DNA of 64,000 bases from Bin107 sp965221655 (GCA_965221655.1 OZ244906.1:434001-498000), one strand, 5' to 3'; shown: positions 42,273 through 50,613, counted from the first letter of the stretch. A program made the numbers and translations. Notes: generated by a model from the sequence alone, not told the origin.

Positions 42273-43274
42273 TTGAGTTCCCCCCGCGTTTTTTTCGTTC
42301 CCGAGCCGCGTGCGCCCATCGAATCCCTGCGCGCGATGCTCGCACCGCACGGGGAGTTTCGCGAGGGCGGTGCGCGCAAATGGTCCGAAGACGAACTGGT
42401 GCGCGACGCGCACGAATGGGACGCCGTGCTGGTCACGTCGAGAGAGCAGATTACCCGGCGGGTGATTGAGGCCGCGACGCACCTGCGGCTCATCGCCAAG
42501 ATAGGGGTGGGCGTCGAGAACATAGACATTCCCGCGGCGAGCGGACGCGGCATCCCTGTCACGAACTGTCCGGGGGCGAACGCCGTGGCCGTGGCCGAAG
42601 CCGCCCTGGGGCTGATGCTGGCCGCGAGCCGCCGCATACCCCAGGGGATGGAGAAGCTGAAAGAGGGAGGCTGGCGCGAGGGCATCTGGATAGCGGGCGA
42701 GATGAGCGGAGCGACGTTCGGCATCGTCGGCTTCGGGAACATCGGGCGAGAAGTTGCGCGCCTCCTCACGGGCTTCGGGGGCCGCGTTTTGGCGTTCGAT
42801 GCGTTCGTGGGTGAGGAGGCCGTGCGCGAGGCGGGCGCGGAGCCCGTGGATTTGGACACGCTGACGCGGGCGTCGGACTTCGTCTCGATTCACTGCAGCC
42901 TGACGCCCGAGACGCGCCACATGTTCGACGCCGAGAGGTTTCGCATGATGAAGAAATCGGCGGTGCTCGTGAATTGCGCGCGCGGGGCGATTGTGGACGA
43001 GGCAGCCCTCGTGGCCGCACTTCAGGAGGGGGAGATCGCATCGGCAGGTCTCGACGTGTTCGAGGAGGAACCCCCGCGGGCGGACAACCCCCTGTTCGCG
43101 CTTCCCAACGCCGTGGTGACGCCCCATATCGCGGGGGCGAGCCGTCAGGCGCGCGAGCGGGTGAACCGCATGGCGGGCGAAAACGTGCTCGCCGTGCTGC
43201 GCGGCGAGCGGGTGAACCCCGCGACCCTGCTCAACCCGCAAGTTTATGGAGAAGAGGCCGCGCATTCCGCGTGA
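42273..43274 (+). CDS. D-2-hydroxyacid dehydrogenase (SerA-like)
   Basis: NAD-dependent D-2-hydroxyacid dehydrogenase, 333 residues. NAD motif FGIVGFGNIGREVARLL is near 150. Catalytic Arg is in VNCARGAIVDE (about 233), Glu in LDVFEEEPPR (about 262) and His in TPHIAGASRQ (about 288). It resembles phosphoglycerate dehydrogenase but lacks the C-terminal ACT domain, so substrate is uncertain. TTG 42273 is preceded by GGAGG. It lies 35 bases after the aspartate dehydrogenase gene and is followed by ilvE, which has its own promoter. Confidence 0.87.
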   Translation: MSSPRVFFVPEPRAPIESLRAMLAPHGEFREGGARKWSEDELVRDAHEWDAVLVTSREQITRRVIEAATHLRLIAKIGVGVENIDIPAASGRGIPVTNCPGANAVAVAEAALGLMLAASRRIPQGMEKLKEGGWREGIWIAGEMSGATFGIVGFGNIGREVARLLTGFGGRVLAFDAFVGEEAVREAGAEPVDLDTLTRASDFVSIHCSLTPETRHMFDAERFRMMKKSAVLVNCARGAIVDEAALVAALQEGEIASAGLDVFEEEPPRADNPLFALPNAVVTPHIAGASRQARERVNRMAGENVLAVLRGERVNPATLLNPQVYGEEAAHSA

Positions 43275-43290
43275 TTTGCACCCGGCGGAC

Positions 43291-43320
43291 TTGCGCGCCC
43301 GCGGCCCGAATCATTATACT
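43291..43320 (+). promoter_or_regulatory. ilvE promoter
   Basis: TTGCGC at 43291-43296, 18-bp spacer, near-consensus TATACT at 43315-43320. Start would be near 43327, about 50 bases ahead of the TTG start codon. Confidence 0.55.
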
Positions 43321-43376
43321 CTCCCGATTGTTCCGTGCCCGGTGCCATCCCCCAACACATTGCGGGAGGAAGTTTT

Positions 43377-44291
43377 TTGGAAGGCGCAACCGAAAAAATA
43401 TGGATGGACGGAGAGTTCGTTCCGTGGGATGAGGCCAAAATCCACGTCCTCACGCATTCGCTGCACTACGGGCTGGGGGTGTTCGAGGGTATTCGCTGCT
43501 ACAACACCGAGCGGGGCTCCGCCGTTTTCCGGCTGGAGGAGCACATGCGCAGGCTCTACGATTCCGCGCGCATCGTCGGCCTGGAGGTGCCCGTCGCACG
43601 CGAGGAGTTCACCGAGGCGGTGCTGGAGACGATTCGCGTCAACGATGTGGAGGCTTGCTACGTGCGCCCCCTCGTCTGGCTCGGCTACGGCTCCATGGGG
43701 GTGAACCCCAAGGGAGCGCCCACCCATACCATGGTCGCCGTCTGGAGTTGGGGGGCGTACCTGGGTGAGGAGGGTCTGGCGAAGGGCATTCGGGTAAAAG
43801 TCTCCTCCTACACGTCCCATCACCCGAACAGCTACATGACCAAGGCGAAGACCACGGGCAACTACGCCGTCAGCCAACTGGCGAAGCTCGAGGCGGTCGG
43901 TGCCGGTTATGATGAGGCGCTCATGCTCGACCCCGAAGGGTTGGTGACCCAGGGCTCGGGCGAGAACCTCTTCATCGTGCGCGACGGCGTGCTCAAGACG
44001 CCGCCGCTCCACGGGGTGTTGGCGGGCATCACGCGCGACGTCGTGTTGGAGCTCGCCGAGGAGCAGGGCGTGCGGGTGGAGGTCGCTCCCTTCGCGCGCG
44101 ATGAGGTCTACGTGGCGGACGAGGCCTTCTTCACGGGTACGGCGGCGGAGGTGACTCCTATTCGGGAGGTGGACGCGCGCGTCATCGGCGCGGGTGAGCC
44201 GGGGCCGCTGACGAAGAGAATCCAGTCCGCGTTTTTCGAAATCGTGAACGGACGCGACGAGAGCAAGCTCGGCTGGCTGACGCTCGTCTGA
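43377..44291 (+). CDS. ilvE: Branched-chain amino acid aminotransferase
   Basis: Fold-type IV PLP enzyme that transaminates the keto acids of Val, Leu and Ile. TTG 43377 gives 304 residues starting MEGATEKIWMDGEFVPW and is supported by GGGAGGA (43364-43370) at 6-base spacing; GTG 43335 would add 14 residues without an RBS. HSLHYGLGVFEGIRCY is near 28, the PLP lysine in MTKAKTTGNYAVSQL near 160 and GSGENLFIVRDG near 195. GTAAEVTPIREVD near 256 is also typical. It is transcribed from its own promoter. Confidence 0.95.
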   Translation: MEGATEKIWMDGEFVPWDEAKIHVLTHSLHYGLGVFEGIRCYNTERGSAVFRLEEHMRRLYDSARIVGLEVPVAREEFTEAVLETIRVNDVEACYVRPLVWLGYGSMGVNPKGAPTHTMVAVWSWGAYLGEEGLAKGIRVKVSSYTSHHPNSYMTKAKTTGNYAVSQLAKLEAVGAGYDEALMLDPEGLVTQGSGENLFIVRDGVLKTPPLHGVLAGITRDVVLELAEEQGVRVEVAPFARDEVYVADEAFFTGTAAEVTPIREVDARVIGAGEPGPLTKRIQSAFFEIVNGRDESKLGWLTLV

Positions 44292-44321
44292 GCGAATCCG
44301 AACCACAAGGAGGAACGCGAA

Positions 44322-44657
44322 GTGCCGATTTACGAGTATGCATGCGGTGCGTGCGGGGAGGAGCACGAATTCATTCAGAAAATGGGTGCGAGCGCCCTGC
44401 GCAAATGCCCCGCTTGCGGCGCACTGAAGCTCAGGCGCAAAATCTCGCGCTCCGCCTTTCATTTGAAGGGCGAGGGCTGGTACGTGACGGATTACGCCGC
44501 GAACGGCAAGAAAGAGGACGCGGCCAAGCAAGGCGAAGCCGCCGACGCGAAATCGGACGCCAAGTCCGCCGAGAAGGCCGACAAGAAAGAGACGACGGCC
44601 AAAAACGGCGCGGCCCCCAAGGAGAGCAAGAAAAAAGAAGCCGCGGCGGTAGCCTAG
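44322..44657 (+). CDS. FmdB-family zinc ribbon protein (second copy)
   Basis: 111 residues from GTG 44322 behind AAGGAGG. N-terminus MPIYEYACGACGEEHEFIQK with CGAC and CPACG forms the FmdB zinc ribbon within the first 40 residues. The rest is a Lys/Ala/Glu-rich, low-complexity tail, probably disordered. The ribbon matches the protein at 2327, but that one has a Ser/Gly/Cys tail. Function unknown. Its last four bases overlap the end of the convergent cyclase gene. It follows ilvE by 30 bases. Confidence 0.87.
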   Translation: MPIYEYACGACGEEHEFIQKMGASALRKCPACGALKLRRKISRSAFHLKGEGWYVTDYAANGKKEDAAKQGEAADAKSDAKSAEKADKKETTAKNGAAPKESKKKEAAAVA

Positions 44658-45427
44658 TCTTTCGGCACAAACGCCACCATGCGCACGATGCACCCGTCCC
44701 CGCCCGTCCAGCGCCAGGGGAAGGCGGCCAGGGCGAAACGCTTGCCCACGACCTTCTCGATGTCGCCGCCCACGTTCTCGAAGCCGACGATGCCGTTTCC
44801 CAGCAACGCGCGGTGGCAGGGCTCCCAGTCCGGAAAATCCACGCCCACGGGACGACCGAAGCGTTGTTCGTACTCATCGAGTGTGAACGGGCAGATGGGG
44901 TCCGGACCCCAGGCGATTTTCGTGCCCAGGGGATGGTCGAGCGCCTGCTGATCCACGCCCACGCCCTTCACGCCGCGCTCCACGAACCACTCGCCCGCCT
45001 CCCGGTAGAGCCCCGGCGAGTAGATAAAATACCGGGTGTTGTCGCCGTAGTAGCGGTGCCAGCCCGTGTGGACGATGACGATGTCGCCGGGCTGAATCTG
45101 CGGCCTTGCGTTTTCGAGGTCCTCGGGCGTAATGACCTCCCACTCTCCTTTCGGGATGTCGACGCAAACGGCGTTGCCGAAATAGCTGCGCAGCGGCACC
45201 TCGTCGATGAACGGCGTGCCCTCGATGACGTGTGCGGGCGCGTCGGTGTGCGTGGTGCAATGCATGAAGGTGGTGATTTGCTGGCTGAGCACCTGGCTTT
45301 TGGCGTGGTAATGGAACCGCTCTATCCGCACGTCGGGAAAGTAGGGCCAAAGCGGAGCGCCGTGGCCCCAGGGGTGGCTCAGGTCGACGATGTCGTATTC
45401 ATCCAGGCGATCCGTATCGATGATCAT
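44654..45427 (-). CDS. Cyclase-family metal hydrolase (kynurenine formamidase-like)
   Basis: 257 residues from ATG 45427 (GGGAGAA about 10 bases upstream); the frame is open further but without support. DIVDLSHPWGHGAPLWPYFP near the start and TTFMHCTTHTDAPAHVIEG near 60 match the cyclase family, whose HxGTHxDxPxH motif binds metal; here the first part reads HCTTHTDAPAH. GDIVIVHTGWHRYY near 118 and GVDQQALDHPLG near 158 also fit. Relatives include kynurenine formamidase and isatin hydrolase. The substrate is unknown, and no kynurenine pathway genes are nearby. Confidence 0.82.
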   Translation of the reverse strand: MIIDTDRLDEYDIVDLSHPWGHGAPLWPYFPDVRIERFHYHAKSQVLSQQITTFMHCTTHTDAPAHVIEGTPFIDEVPLRSYFGNAVCVDIPKGEWEVITPEDLENARPQIQPGDIVIVHTGWHRYYGDNTRYFIYSPGLYREAGEWFVERGVKGVGVDQQALDHPLGTKIAWGPDPICPFTLDEYEQRFGRPVGVDFPDWEPCHRALLGNGIVGFENVGGDIEKVVGKRFALAAFPWRWTGGDGCIVRMVAFVPKD

Positions 45428-45546
45428 GGCGTGGGGGTTCTCCCAGAAAGGCAAGGCGCGCTGTCGCAATTTCGCAGAACCCCAATGTAGCAGACATCAC
45501 GAGGCGCCGCCACGAGCGAGGCCTTCGGCGATGGGGGGAGGAAGAC

Positions 45547-45801
45547 GTGGAAACCCATGATTGCCCTGCGTGTGGCCTGCGCTTTCGACACGCGCATCCC
45601 AATGCGTGCGTCGCCTGCGAGCGGGTGCATTGCCGCAACTGCCTCGAGGTGTTCCGCGACGAGACGGAAGAAGACCCCGGGGGTCGCTTCATCGTATTGT
45701 GCCCCGGGTGTGCGGACTCCGTATCCTGGCGCGTGGAGGCGCAGGAAGTTTCGCCTTCGAGTTGGGCGGAATACGACGGCCGAACCCCCGACGCACGCTG
45801 A
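45547..45801 (+). CDS. Small cysteine-rich zinc-finger-like protein
   Basis: 84 residues from GTG 45547 behind GGGGGGAGGAAG. Three close cysteine pairs are visible: CPAC (about 6), CVACERVHCRNC (about 21-32) and CPGC (about 52). The pattern resembles a RING/FYVE-like or double zinc ribbon fold with eight cysteines. I do not recognise a family. It lies between the divergent cyclase gene and tRNA-Leu; start-codon context supports translation. Function unknown. Confidence 0.6.
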   Translation: METHDCPACGLRFRHAHPNACVACERVHCRNCLEVFRDETEEDPGGRFIVLCPGCADSVSWRVEAQEVSPSSWAEYDGRTPDAR

Positions 45802-45817
45802 AAACGCGGGTCGCGTG

Positions 45818-45847
45818 TTGCCAGCGGGTATGAGGAGGCGTTAAGTT
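45818..45847 (+). promoter_or_regulatory. Candidate promoter for tRNA-Leu
   Basis: TTGCCA at 45818-45823 and TAAGTT at 45842-45847 (18-bp spacer), 13 bases upstream of the mature tRNA 5' end. Confidence 0.35.
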
Positions 45848-45860
45848 ACAGACGCTTTCT

Positions 45861-45947
45861 GCCGGAGTGGCGGAATTGGTAGACGCAGTGGACTCAAAAT
45901 CCACCGGGGGCAACCCCTTGCCGGTTCGAGTCCGGCCTCCGGCACCA
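45861..45947 (+). tRNA. tRNA-Leu (anticodon CAA)
   Basis: Complete class II tRNA of 87 bases. Acceptor stem GCCGGAG pairs with CTCCGGC, with discriminator A and an encoded CCA at 45945-45947. The anticodon arm GTGGA/TCCAC frames loop CTCAAAA, giving anticodon CAA for UUG codons. A long variable arm (GGGG..CCCC) and T-arm GCCGGTTCGAGTCCGGC are present. It is a possible substrate for MiaA (A37 after A36), encoded in this window. Confidence 0.97.
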
Positions 45948-45991
45948 GGTTCTTTCGCCCCAAGTCCTTCCGATAAGGCCGAAGACTTTTC

Positions 45992-47098
45992 ATGCGCGTA
46001 CCTCTCTACGACTTGCAGACGCAAAACGGTTCTCTCAAGGCACAGATGCTGGCGGCGTTCGGGGAAGTGGTGGACCACGCACGCTTCGTCATGGGCGGCG
46101 AAATCGAGGCCTTTGAGGCCGAGATGGCCGCCTGGTGCGGCGCGCCCCATGCACTCGCCGTCTCCTCGGGCACCGACGCACTGTTGCTGGCGCTGATGGC
46201 GCACGACGTGGGGCCGGGGGATGAGGTAATCGTCCCTGCGTTCACGTTTTTCGCCACCGCGGGCGTCGTCCATCGCCTGGGGGCCACCCCCGTTTTCGTG
46301 GACATAGATCCGAAAACCTTCAACCTCGCGCCCGCGCGCGTAGAGGAGGCCGTAACGCCCCGGACCAAGGGCGTCGTTCCCGTGCACATGTATGGTCGCT
46401 GCGCGCCGATGGCGGAGATTCTCGAGATCGCCGATCGCCACGGCCTGTTCGTCGTGGAAGACGCAGCCCAGGCCGCCGGCTCTCGCACGGGGGCGGGCGT
46501 CGCCGGGGCGATGGGCGACGCGGGGTGCTTTTCGTTCTACCCGACCAAGAATCTCAGCGCACTCGGCGACGCCGGCATGGTTGTGGCTCGTGACGACGCG
46601 CGGGCCGAGCGCATGCGCAGGCTGCGGATTCATGGCTCGCCCGACAATTCACTCTACTCCGAGGTGGGCGGAAACTTTCGTATGGACACGGTGCAGGCAG
46701 CCGTGTTGTCCATCAAGCTGGAGCGTCTTGATGGGTGGAACGCAAAAAGATGCGCGAACGCCCGCAAGTACCAGGCAATGTTCGCATCCGCAGGAATAGC
46801 CGGAGAGCGGTTCACGCCGCCCGCCATTCCCGAGGAGGGCCACGTATTTCACCAATACGTGGTGCGTACGCCCGAGCGCGCCGCCTTACAGGCGCACCTC
46901 TCGGCGAGCGGCATCGGCAGCGGCGTCTACTACCCTGCTCCCCTGCACCTTCATCCGTGCTTCACGGGCTACCAAGAAGGGGATTTGCCCGAGAGCGAGG
47001 CGGCTGCCGCCGAGGTTTTATCGCTGCCGGTCTATCCCGAGTTGAGCGGGAAGAGCATCGAACTCGTGGCGGAGGCGGTGATTCGGTTCTTCGAGTGA
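45992..47098 (+). CDS. DegT/DnrJ/EryC1/StrS-family sugar aminotransferase
   Basis: PLP-dependent aminotransferase of 368 residues acting on nucleotide-bound keto sugars. VSSGTDALLLALMA is near 58, PAFTFFATAGVV near 82, VEDAAQAAGSR near 156 and the PLP lysine in FYPTKNLSALGDAGM near 185. C-terminal YYPAPLHLHPCF near 311 is typical of the WbpE/PerA-like group. It probably contributes an amino sugar to LPS or surface glycan. The family members' usual partners (dehydrogenase, acetyltransferase) are not adjacent. It follows tRNA-Leu by 44 bases. Confidence 0.9.
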   Translation: MRVPLYDLQTQNGSLKAQMLAAFGEVVDHARFVMGGEIEAFEAEMAAWCGAPHALAVSSGTDALLLALMAHDVGPGDEVIVPAFTFFATAGVVHRLGATPVFVDIDPKTFNLAPARVEEAVTPRTKGVVPVHMYGRCAPMAEILEIADRHGLFVVEDAAQAAGSRTGAGVAGAMGDAGCFSFYPTKNLSALGDAGMVVARDDARAERMRRLRIHGSPDNSLYSEVGGNFRMDTVQAAVLSIKLERLDGWNAKRCANARKYQAMFASAGIAGERFTPPAIPEEGHVFHQYVVRTPERAALQAHLSASGIGSGVYYPAPLHLHPCFTGYQEGDLPESEAAAAEVLSLPVYPELSGKSIELVAEAVIRFFE

Positions 47099-47110
47099 GG
47101 CGGCTTGGGC

Positions 47111-47476
47111 TCAGTTCTTGACGATCAGATAGATCAGCGCGAGAAGCAGGCCCGCCACGCCGAACCAGAGAATTTTCCCCTCGGTTTCCAGGTAGCTGCG
47201 CCACTCCGCGCGGTCGTCTTCGGTAAAGGGTTCCCTGCGCGCGCCGTCGTCGTGCGGCCCTGTGATTTCTTGATACAGGTCTTGCTCCCCCGGGGCTTGC
47301 GCGGCCTGTTTCTGGCGGTTTTGCGCCGTCCAGTTCAGCAGGGCGAAATAGGCGAGGAAGACGGTGATCACCGCGAGCCCGGTGATGCGTGCGGCGGTGT
47401 GGTCTCCGAACATCCAGCTCCCGATTCCCACGCCCACGACGACGAGCAGAAAAACCGGGGAACAACCCGTGAGCAT
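47111..47476 (-). CDS. Uncharacterised small membrane protein
   Basis: 121 residues with three hydrophobic segments: about 7-24 (VFLLVVVGVGIGSWMF), 31-48 (ITGLAVITVFLAYFALL) and 102-119 (ILWFGVAGLLLALIYLIV). Between the second and third is a polar 50-residue loop rich in Gln, Asp, Glu and Arg. The cysteine at residue 5 (MLTGC) is too near the terminus for a normal lipobox. I recognise no family. It follows plsY on the same strand after 69 bases and is the last gene of the long minus-strand series. Confidence 0.6.
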   Translation of the reverse strand: MLTGCSPVFLLVVVGVGIGSWMFGDHTAARITGLAVITVFLAYFALLNWTAQNRQKQAAQAPGEQDLYQEITGPHDDGARREPFTEDDRAEWRSYLETEGKILWFGVAGLLLALIYLIVKN

Positions 47477-47545
47477 GTCTTCTCCCGCAACTGGTGAACG
47501 GCGGCTCGCCTCGCTCGGCGAAACTGCCTGTGCCCCGAGGAGGCT

Positions 47546-48148
47546 TCAGGCTTTCTTCGTGCCGAGGCGATTTTCCTCCCCGCGCAGCAATCTGTCTATG
47601 TTGTCCTGGTGTTTCCAGACTACGAACAGGGAAATCACGCCCGAGGCGGCGCACACGACCCCGGGATAGTTCATCCACAGGGCGGCGGCGGGCACCGTCG
47701 CCGCGGCGAGTATGGAACCCAGCGAGACGTAGCGCGTCGCGGCTACCACGAGGATGAACACGGCGGCGGCAAGCGCCGTGGGCGTCGGCGTCAGTAGCGC
47801 GAACACGCCCAGACCCGTGGCGACTCCCTTGCCCCCCCGAAATCCGGTGAAGGGCGAATACATGTGGCCGAGCACGGCCGCCAGGGCGGCGAGGGCCTCG
47901 AGGGCCGGCACACCCGGAGCCGCATAGCGCGAGAGGAGGAGGGCGGCGACGCCCTTGAGCACGTCGAGTAAAAGGGTGAGTGCCCCGCTTTTCCATCCGC
48001 TGGTACGCAGGACGTTCGTCGCCCCGATGTTGCCGCTCCCCGATTTTCGCGGGTCTTCGCTACCGAGCAGACGGGTGACGACTACCCCGAAGGGAATCGC
48101 ACCCAGGAATCCGGCGGCGAGAACGATAAGCAGGTATAGGGGAATCAA
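47546..48148 (-). CDS. plsY: Glycerol-3-phosphate acyltransferase PlsY
   Basis: Integral membrane enzyme that transfers acyl from acyl-phosphate to glycerol-3-phosphate, the first step of phospholipid synthesis; 200 residues with about five membrane segments. Motif 1 RKSGSGNIGATNVLR is near 35, motif 2 GFRGGKGVATGLGVF near 99 and motif 3 near 160-175. The only good start is TTG 48148, whose last two bases are shared with the pgsA TGA stop (TTGA), so translation is coupled. Pairing with pgsA joins two phospholipid steps. Confidence 0.93.
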   Translation of the reverse strand: MIPLYLLIVLAAGFLGAIPFGVVVTRLLGSEDPRKSGSGNIGATNVLRTSGWKSGALTLLLDVLKGVAALLLSRYAAPGVPALEALAALAAVLGHMYSPFTGFRGGKGVATGLGVFALLTPTPTALAAAVFILVVAATRYVSLGSILAAATVPAAALWMNYPGVVCAASGVISLFVVWKHQDNIDRLLRGEENRLGTKKA

Positions 48149-48753
48149 GATATTTCTCTACGGATTTGCAGAAAGTAATCCACCGCGGAGATGACGGCCG
48201 CTATCATCGCCCCCCAGATGAGGATGTCGCCCAGCGGTGCGAATATATTCAGAATCAGGAAAAAAATCGCCGGTACCTCCAGACCCATCTTGATTTTGCC
48301 GAGCAGGCTCGCGGGCACTATCAGCCCCTGCCGCACGGCCACGGCGCGAAAGGCGGTCACCAGGAGTTCGCGGCCCAGGAGGATTCCTACCACCCAGGTG
48401 TTCACCCTGCCGAGCGACACCAGGGGGAGGAGGGCCGCGAGTATCAAAAGCTTGTCGGCCACGGGGTCGAGAATCTCGCCCAGCGGGGTAATCTGCTGGC
48501 GCTTTCTGGCCAGGTAGCCGTCGAGCCAATCGGTGAAGGAGGCCGTCAGGAACACGAAGGCGGCGAAGTATTGGGCGTTCTGCGAGCCCTGGAGCAGGAA
48601 CATGACGAGGAGCGGAACCATCAGGATGCGTGCGAGGGTGAGGAAGTTCGAGAGTGTGAACTCCTTGCCGGTTCCGCTCGCGATGAGGCGCGAGGTGGCG
48701 TCTCGCCAGCCGCGCGTTGAAGCGCTCGATTTTTCCTGGTTCACATTGGACAT
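48145..48753 (-). CDS. pgsA: CDP-diacylglycerol-glycerol-3-phosphate phosphatidyltransferase
   Basis: Membrane enzyme making phosphatidylglycerol phosphate. 202 residues from ATG 48753; a TTG at 48759 overlapping the sigma-factor stop is an alternative that adds two residues. The CDP-alcohol phosphotransferase motif is complete: DWLDGYLARKRQQ (about 74) followed by TPLGEILDPVADK. Four to five membrane segments are visible. The N-terminal 30 residues are a polar extension ahead of the first core segment. The downstream plsY start overlaps its stop. Confidence 0.94.
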   Translation of the reverse strand: MSNVNQEKSSASTRGWRDATSRLIASGTGKEFTLSNFLTLARILMVPLLVMFLLQGSQNAQYFAAFVFLTASFTDWLDGYLARKRQQITPLGEILDPVADKLLILAALLPLVSLGRVNTWVVGILLGRELLVTAFRAVAVRQGLIVPASLLGKIKMGLEVPAIFFLILNIFAPLGDILIWGAMIAAVISAVDYFLQIRREIS

Positions 48754-48755
48754 GG

Positions 48756-49739
48756 TCAACTCAAAAAGTCGTGCAGTGTCCGGTAGCAGGTGCGGGCGCG
48801 AAAGCGATTGATGACCTTTTTCTCTATCTGGCGAATGCGCTCGCGCGACAGCCCCAGTTTACGTCCTATTTCCTCGAGCGTCATCGCCTCTCCGTCGAAG
48901 CCGTAGCGCATACGAATGATTTCGCGTTCCCTGGGGTCGAGGTCGTCGAGCAAATCCTCCATTTCCTCCTCGAGAGAGTGCTGTACCACGTTTTCCTCCA
49001 CGGAGGGGCTGTCTTTCTCCTCGAGCAGATCGAGGTAGCTGGTGTCATCGTCCGGGGAGACGGTGGCGTCAAGGGAGAGATAGTTGCGGCTCGCACGCAG
49101 GAGCTTCTCGATGTCGGCTACCTTGATGCCCAGGTGTTCTGCGAGTTCGAACGTCGTCGGCTCGCGTTCGAACTCCTGGCGGAGTTTCTCGTAGGTGATG
49201 GATATTTTGTGCATGAGGCCGGCTTGTTTTACGGGCAGGCGGACGGCGCCGCCCTGATCCGCAAGTGCGTGCATGATGCTTTGGCGAATCCACCATACGG
49301 CGTAGGTGATGAGCTTGACGCCGCGCTCGGGCTCGAAACGCTTGATCGCGTTGATAAGCCCGATGTTGCCCTCGTTTATCAGGTCCTCGAGCGAAAGCCC
49401 GAAATTCTTGTAACGGCTCGCCACGCTGACGACGTAGCGCAAATTGGCGCGAACCAGCTTGTTGAACGCCTCTTTGTCGCCCTCGCGCGCCATGAGGGCG
49501 AGGGCGTGCTCTTCCTCGCGCGAGAGAATGGGGTGCGCAGCGATGTCTCGCATGTAGAAGGAGAGGGGGTCCTGAGCGGCGGGTGCAGACGCTCTCTCCT
49601 CGATGTTTTCGGCGGCGTCGGACAAGGCGGAGGCTTCTTCTGTGTTGCTTGCGGTGCGGGGAGCCGCTTTTTTCTTCTTCGCGCTCCGCCTGGAGGGGGA
49701 GATTTTTTTTTCTGGTTCGCCTTCGTTTGACTCAGACAT
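48756..49739 (-). CDS. Sigma-70 family RNA polymerase sigma factor (group 1/2, RpoD/RpoS-like)
   Basis: 327 residues. A Lys/Ser/Ala-rich N-terminus (1-55) precedes region 1.2 (DPLSFYMRDIAAHPILSREEE, about 56-76). Region 2 follows (RYVVSVASRYKNFGLSLEDL with GLINAIKRFEPERG and YAVWWIRQSI), then region 3, and region 4 ends the protein (EIGRKLGLSRERIRQIEKKV). Region 1.1 and the large insert of RpoD are absent, which fits an RpoS-like group 2 factor, though a short primary sigma cannot be excluded. ATG 49739. The pgsA gene follows directly. Recognition of -35/-10 promoters like those listed here is expected. Confidence 0.88.
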   Translation of the reverse strand: MSESNEGEPEKKISPSRRSAKKKKAAPRTASNTEEASALSDAAENIEERASAPAAQDPLSFYMRDIAAHPILSREEEHALALMAREGDKEAFNKLVRANLRYVVSVASRYKNFGLSLEDLINEGNIGLINAIKRFEPERGVKLITYAVWWIRQSIMHALADQGGAVRLPVKQAGLMHKISITYEKLRQEFEREPTTFELAEHLGIKVADIEKLLRASRNYLSLDATVSPDDDTSYLDLLEEKDSPSVEENVVQHSLEEEMEDLLDDLDPREREIIRMRYGFDGEAMTLEEIGRKLGLSRERIRQIEKKVINRFRARTCYRTLHDFLS

Positions 49740-49792
49740 GGCAAGTTACCCGCACCAGACAGACTCGTCCGGAAAAGCAGGAGGGCGGCAAA

Positions 49793-50569
49793 TTATTTTT
49801 TGCCCGTGAGCGCGAGCAGCCTGTCGTATGCGAACGGGGAGTAGGGATCGTCGGGATAAGCCTCAAGGAGCGAGCGATAGGCCTGTGCCGCTTTCTGGAA
49901 GCTTTCCTCTCCCCTGTAGCTCTCTCCGAGCTTAAACATCGCTTCTGCGCGCGCTTCGGGAACGTCCTCGTAATTTTTGATGATTTCCTTGTAGCGCGGA
50001 ATGGCGGAAACGCGCAGGTTCGTGCGGTAGTAGAAATTTGCGATAAAAAGGGCGTTTTTGGCGAGGTGCGCGCGCAACTCCTCTATCTTGAGTTTCGCCT
50101 CCGCCGTATATTCCGAGCCCGGGAAGCGGCGCACGAGGGAGCGAAAGTTGCCGAGCGCGTCCCTGGCCACGGAAGCGTCCTGGTCGATGGCGAGATTTCG
50201 CTGGTAATCGCTCATGGCGAGGAAATAGTAAGCCTTGGGCGTGCCTGTGCTCACGGGATAGAGGCGAACGTATTCGGAGTATTGCAGTTTCGCCTCGATG
50301 TATTCCTCCGCGTGGTAGTAGGAATCTCCCAGGCGCAGCAGGGCGCTGCGGCGGTGTTGGCTGTCGGGGTATTCCTCCAGCAATCGCTTGAACGCAAGGC
50401 GCGCCGCCTCGAAACGCTCGGCCTGGAGGTCCGCCTCGCCGAGTACGAGCAGTTCGCCGGGCGAGGTCTGCTGCTTGGGGCGCGAGGCGCTGCAAGCACT
50501 CAAAACGAGCAGCGCACAGACACAAGGCAAGAAAACCAGCAGGCGTCGGCTTGTAGTGTGATGCGGCAT
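49793..50569 (-). CDS. bamD: Outer membrane assembly lipoprotein BamD
   Basis: 258-residue lipoprotein of the BAM complex, which inserts beta-barrels into the outer membrane. Signal peptide with lipobox VLSAC (cysteine near 26) predicts lipidation. TPR-like repeats follow: LLVLGEADLQAERFEAARLA, RFPGSEYTAEAKLKIEEL (about 135-155) and AEAMFKLGESYRGEESFQKA (about 205-225). FYYRTNLRVSAIPRYKEII near 180 is a family hallmark. It has its own promoter and lies 53 bases ahead of the sigma-factor gene. Confidence 0.93.
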   Translation of the reverse strand: MPHHTTSRRLLVFLPCVCALLVLSACSASRPKQQTSPGELLVLGEADLQAERFEAARLAFKRLLEEYPDSQHRRSALLRLGDSYYHAEEYIEAKLQYSEYVRLYPVSTGTPKAYYFLAMSDYQRNLAIDQDASVARDALGNFRSLVRRFPGSEYTAEAKLKIEELRAHLAKNALFIANFYYRTNLRVSAIPRYKEIIKNYEDVPEARAEAMFKLGESYRGEESFQKAAQAYRSLLEAYPDDPYSPFAYDRLLALTGKK

Positions 50570-50613
50570 GGTTGTCCATCCCGAAAAGAAAGGCGGTGCC
50601 GTTCTCGCTTTGA

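Noticed and set aside
45861..45947. Attachment site for an integrated element at tRNA-Leu
   Set aside because: No integrase gene follows and no second copy of the tRNA 3' end was noticed downstream.
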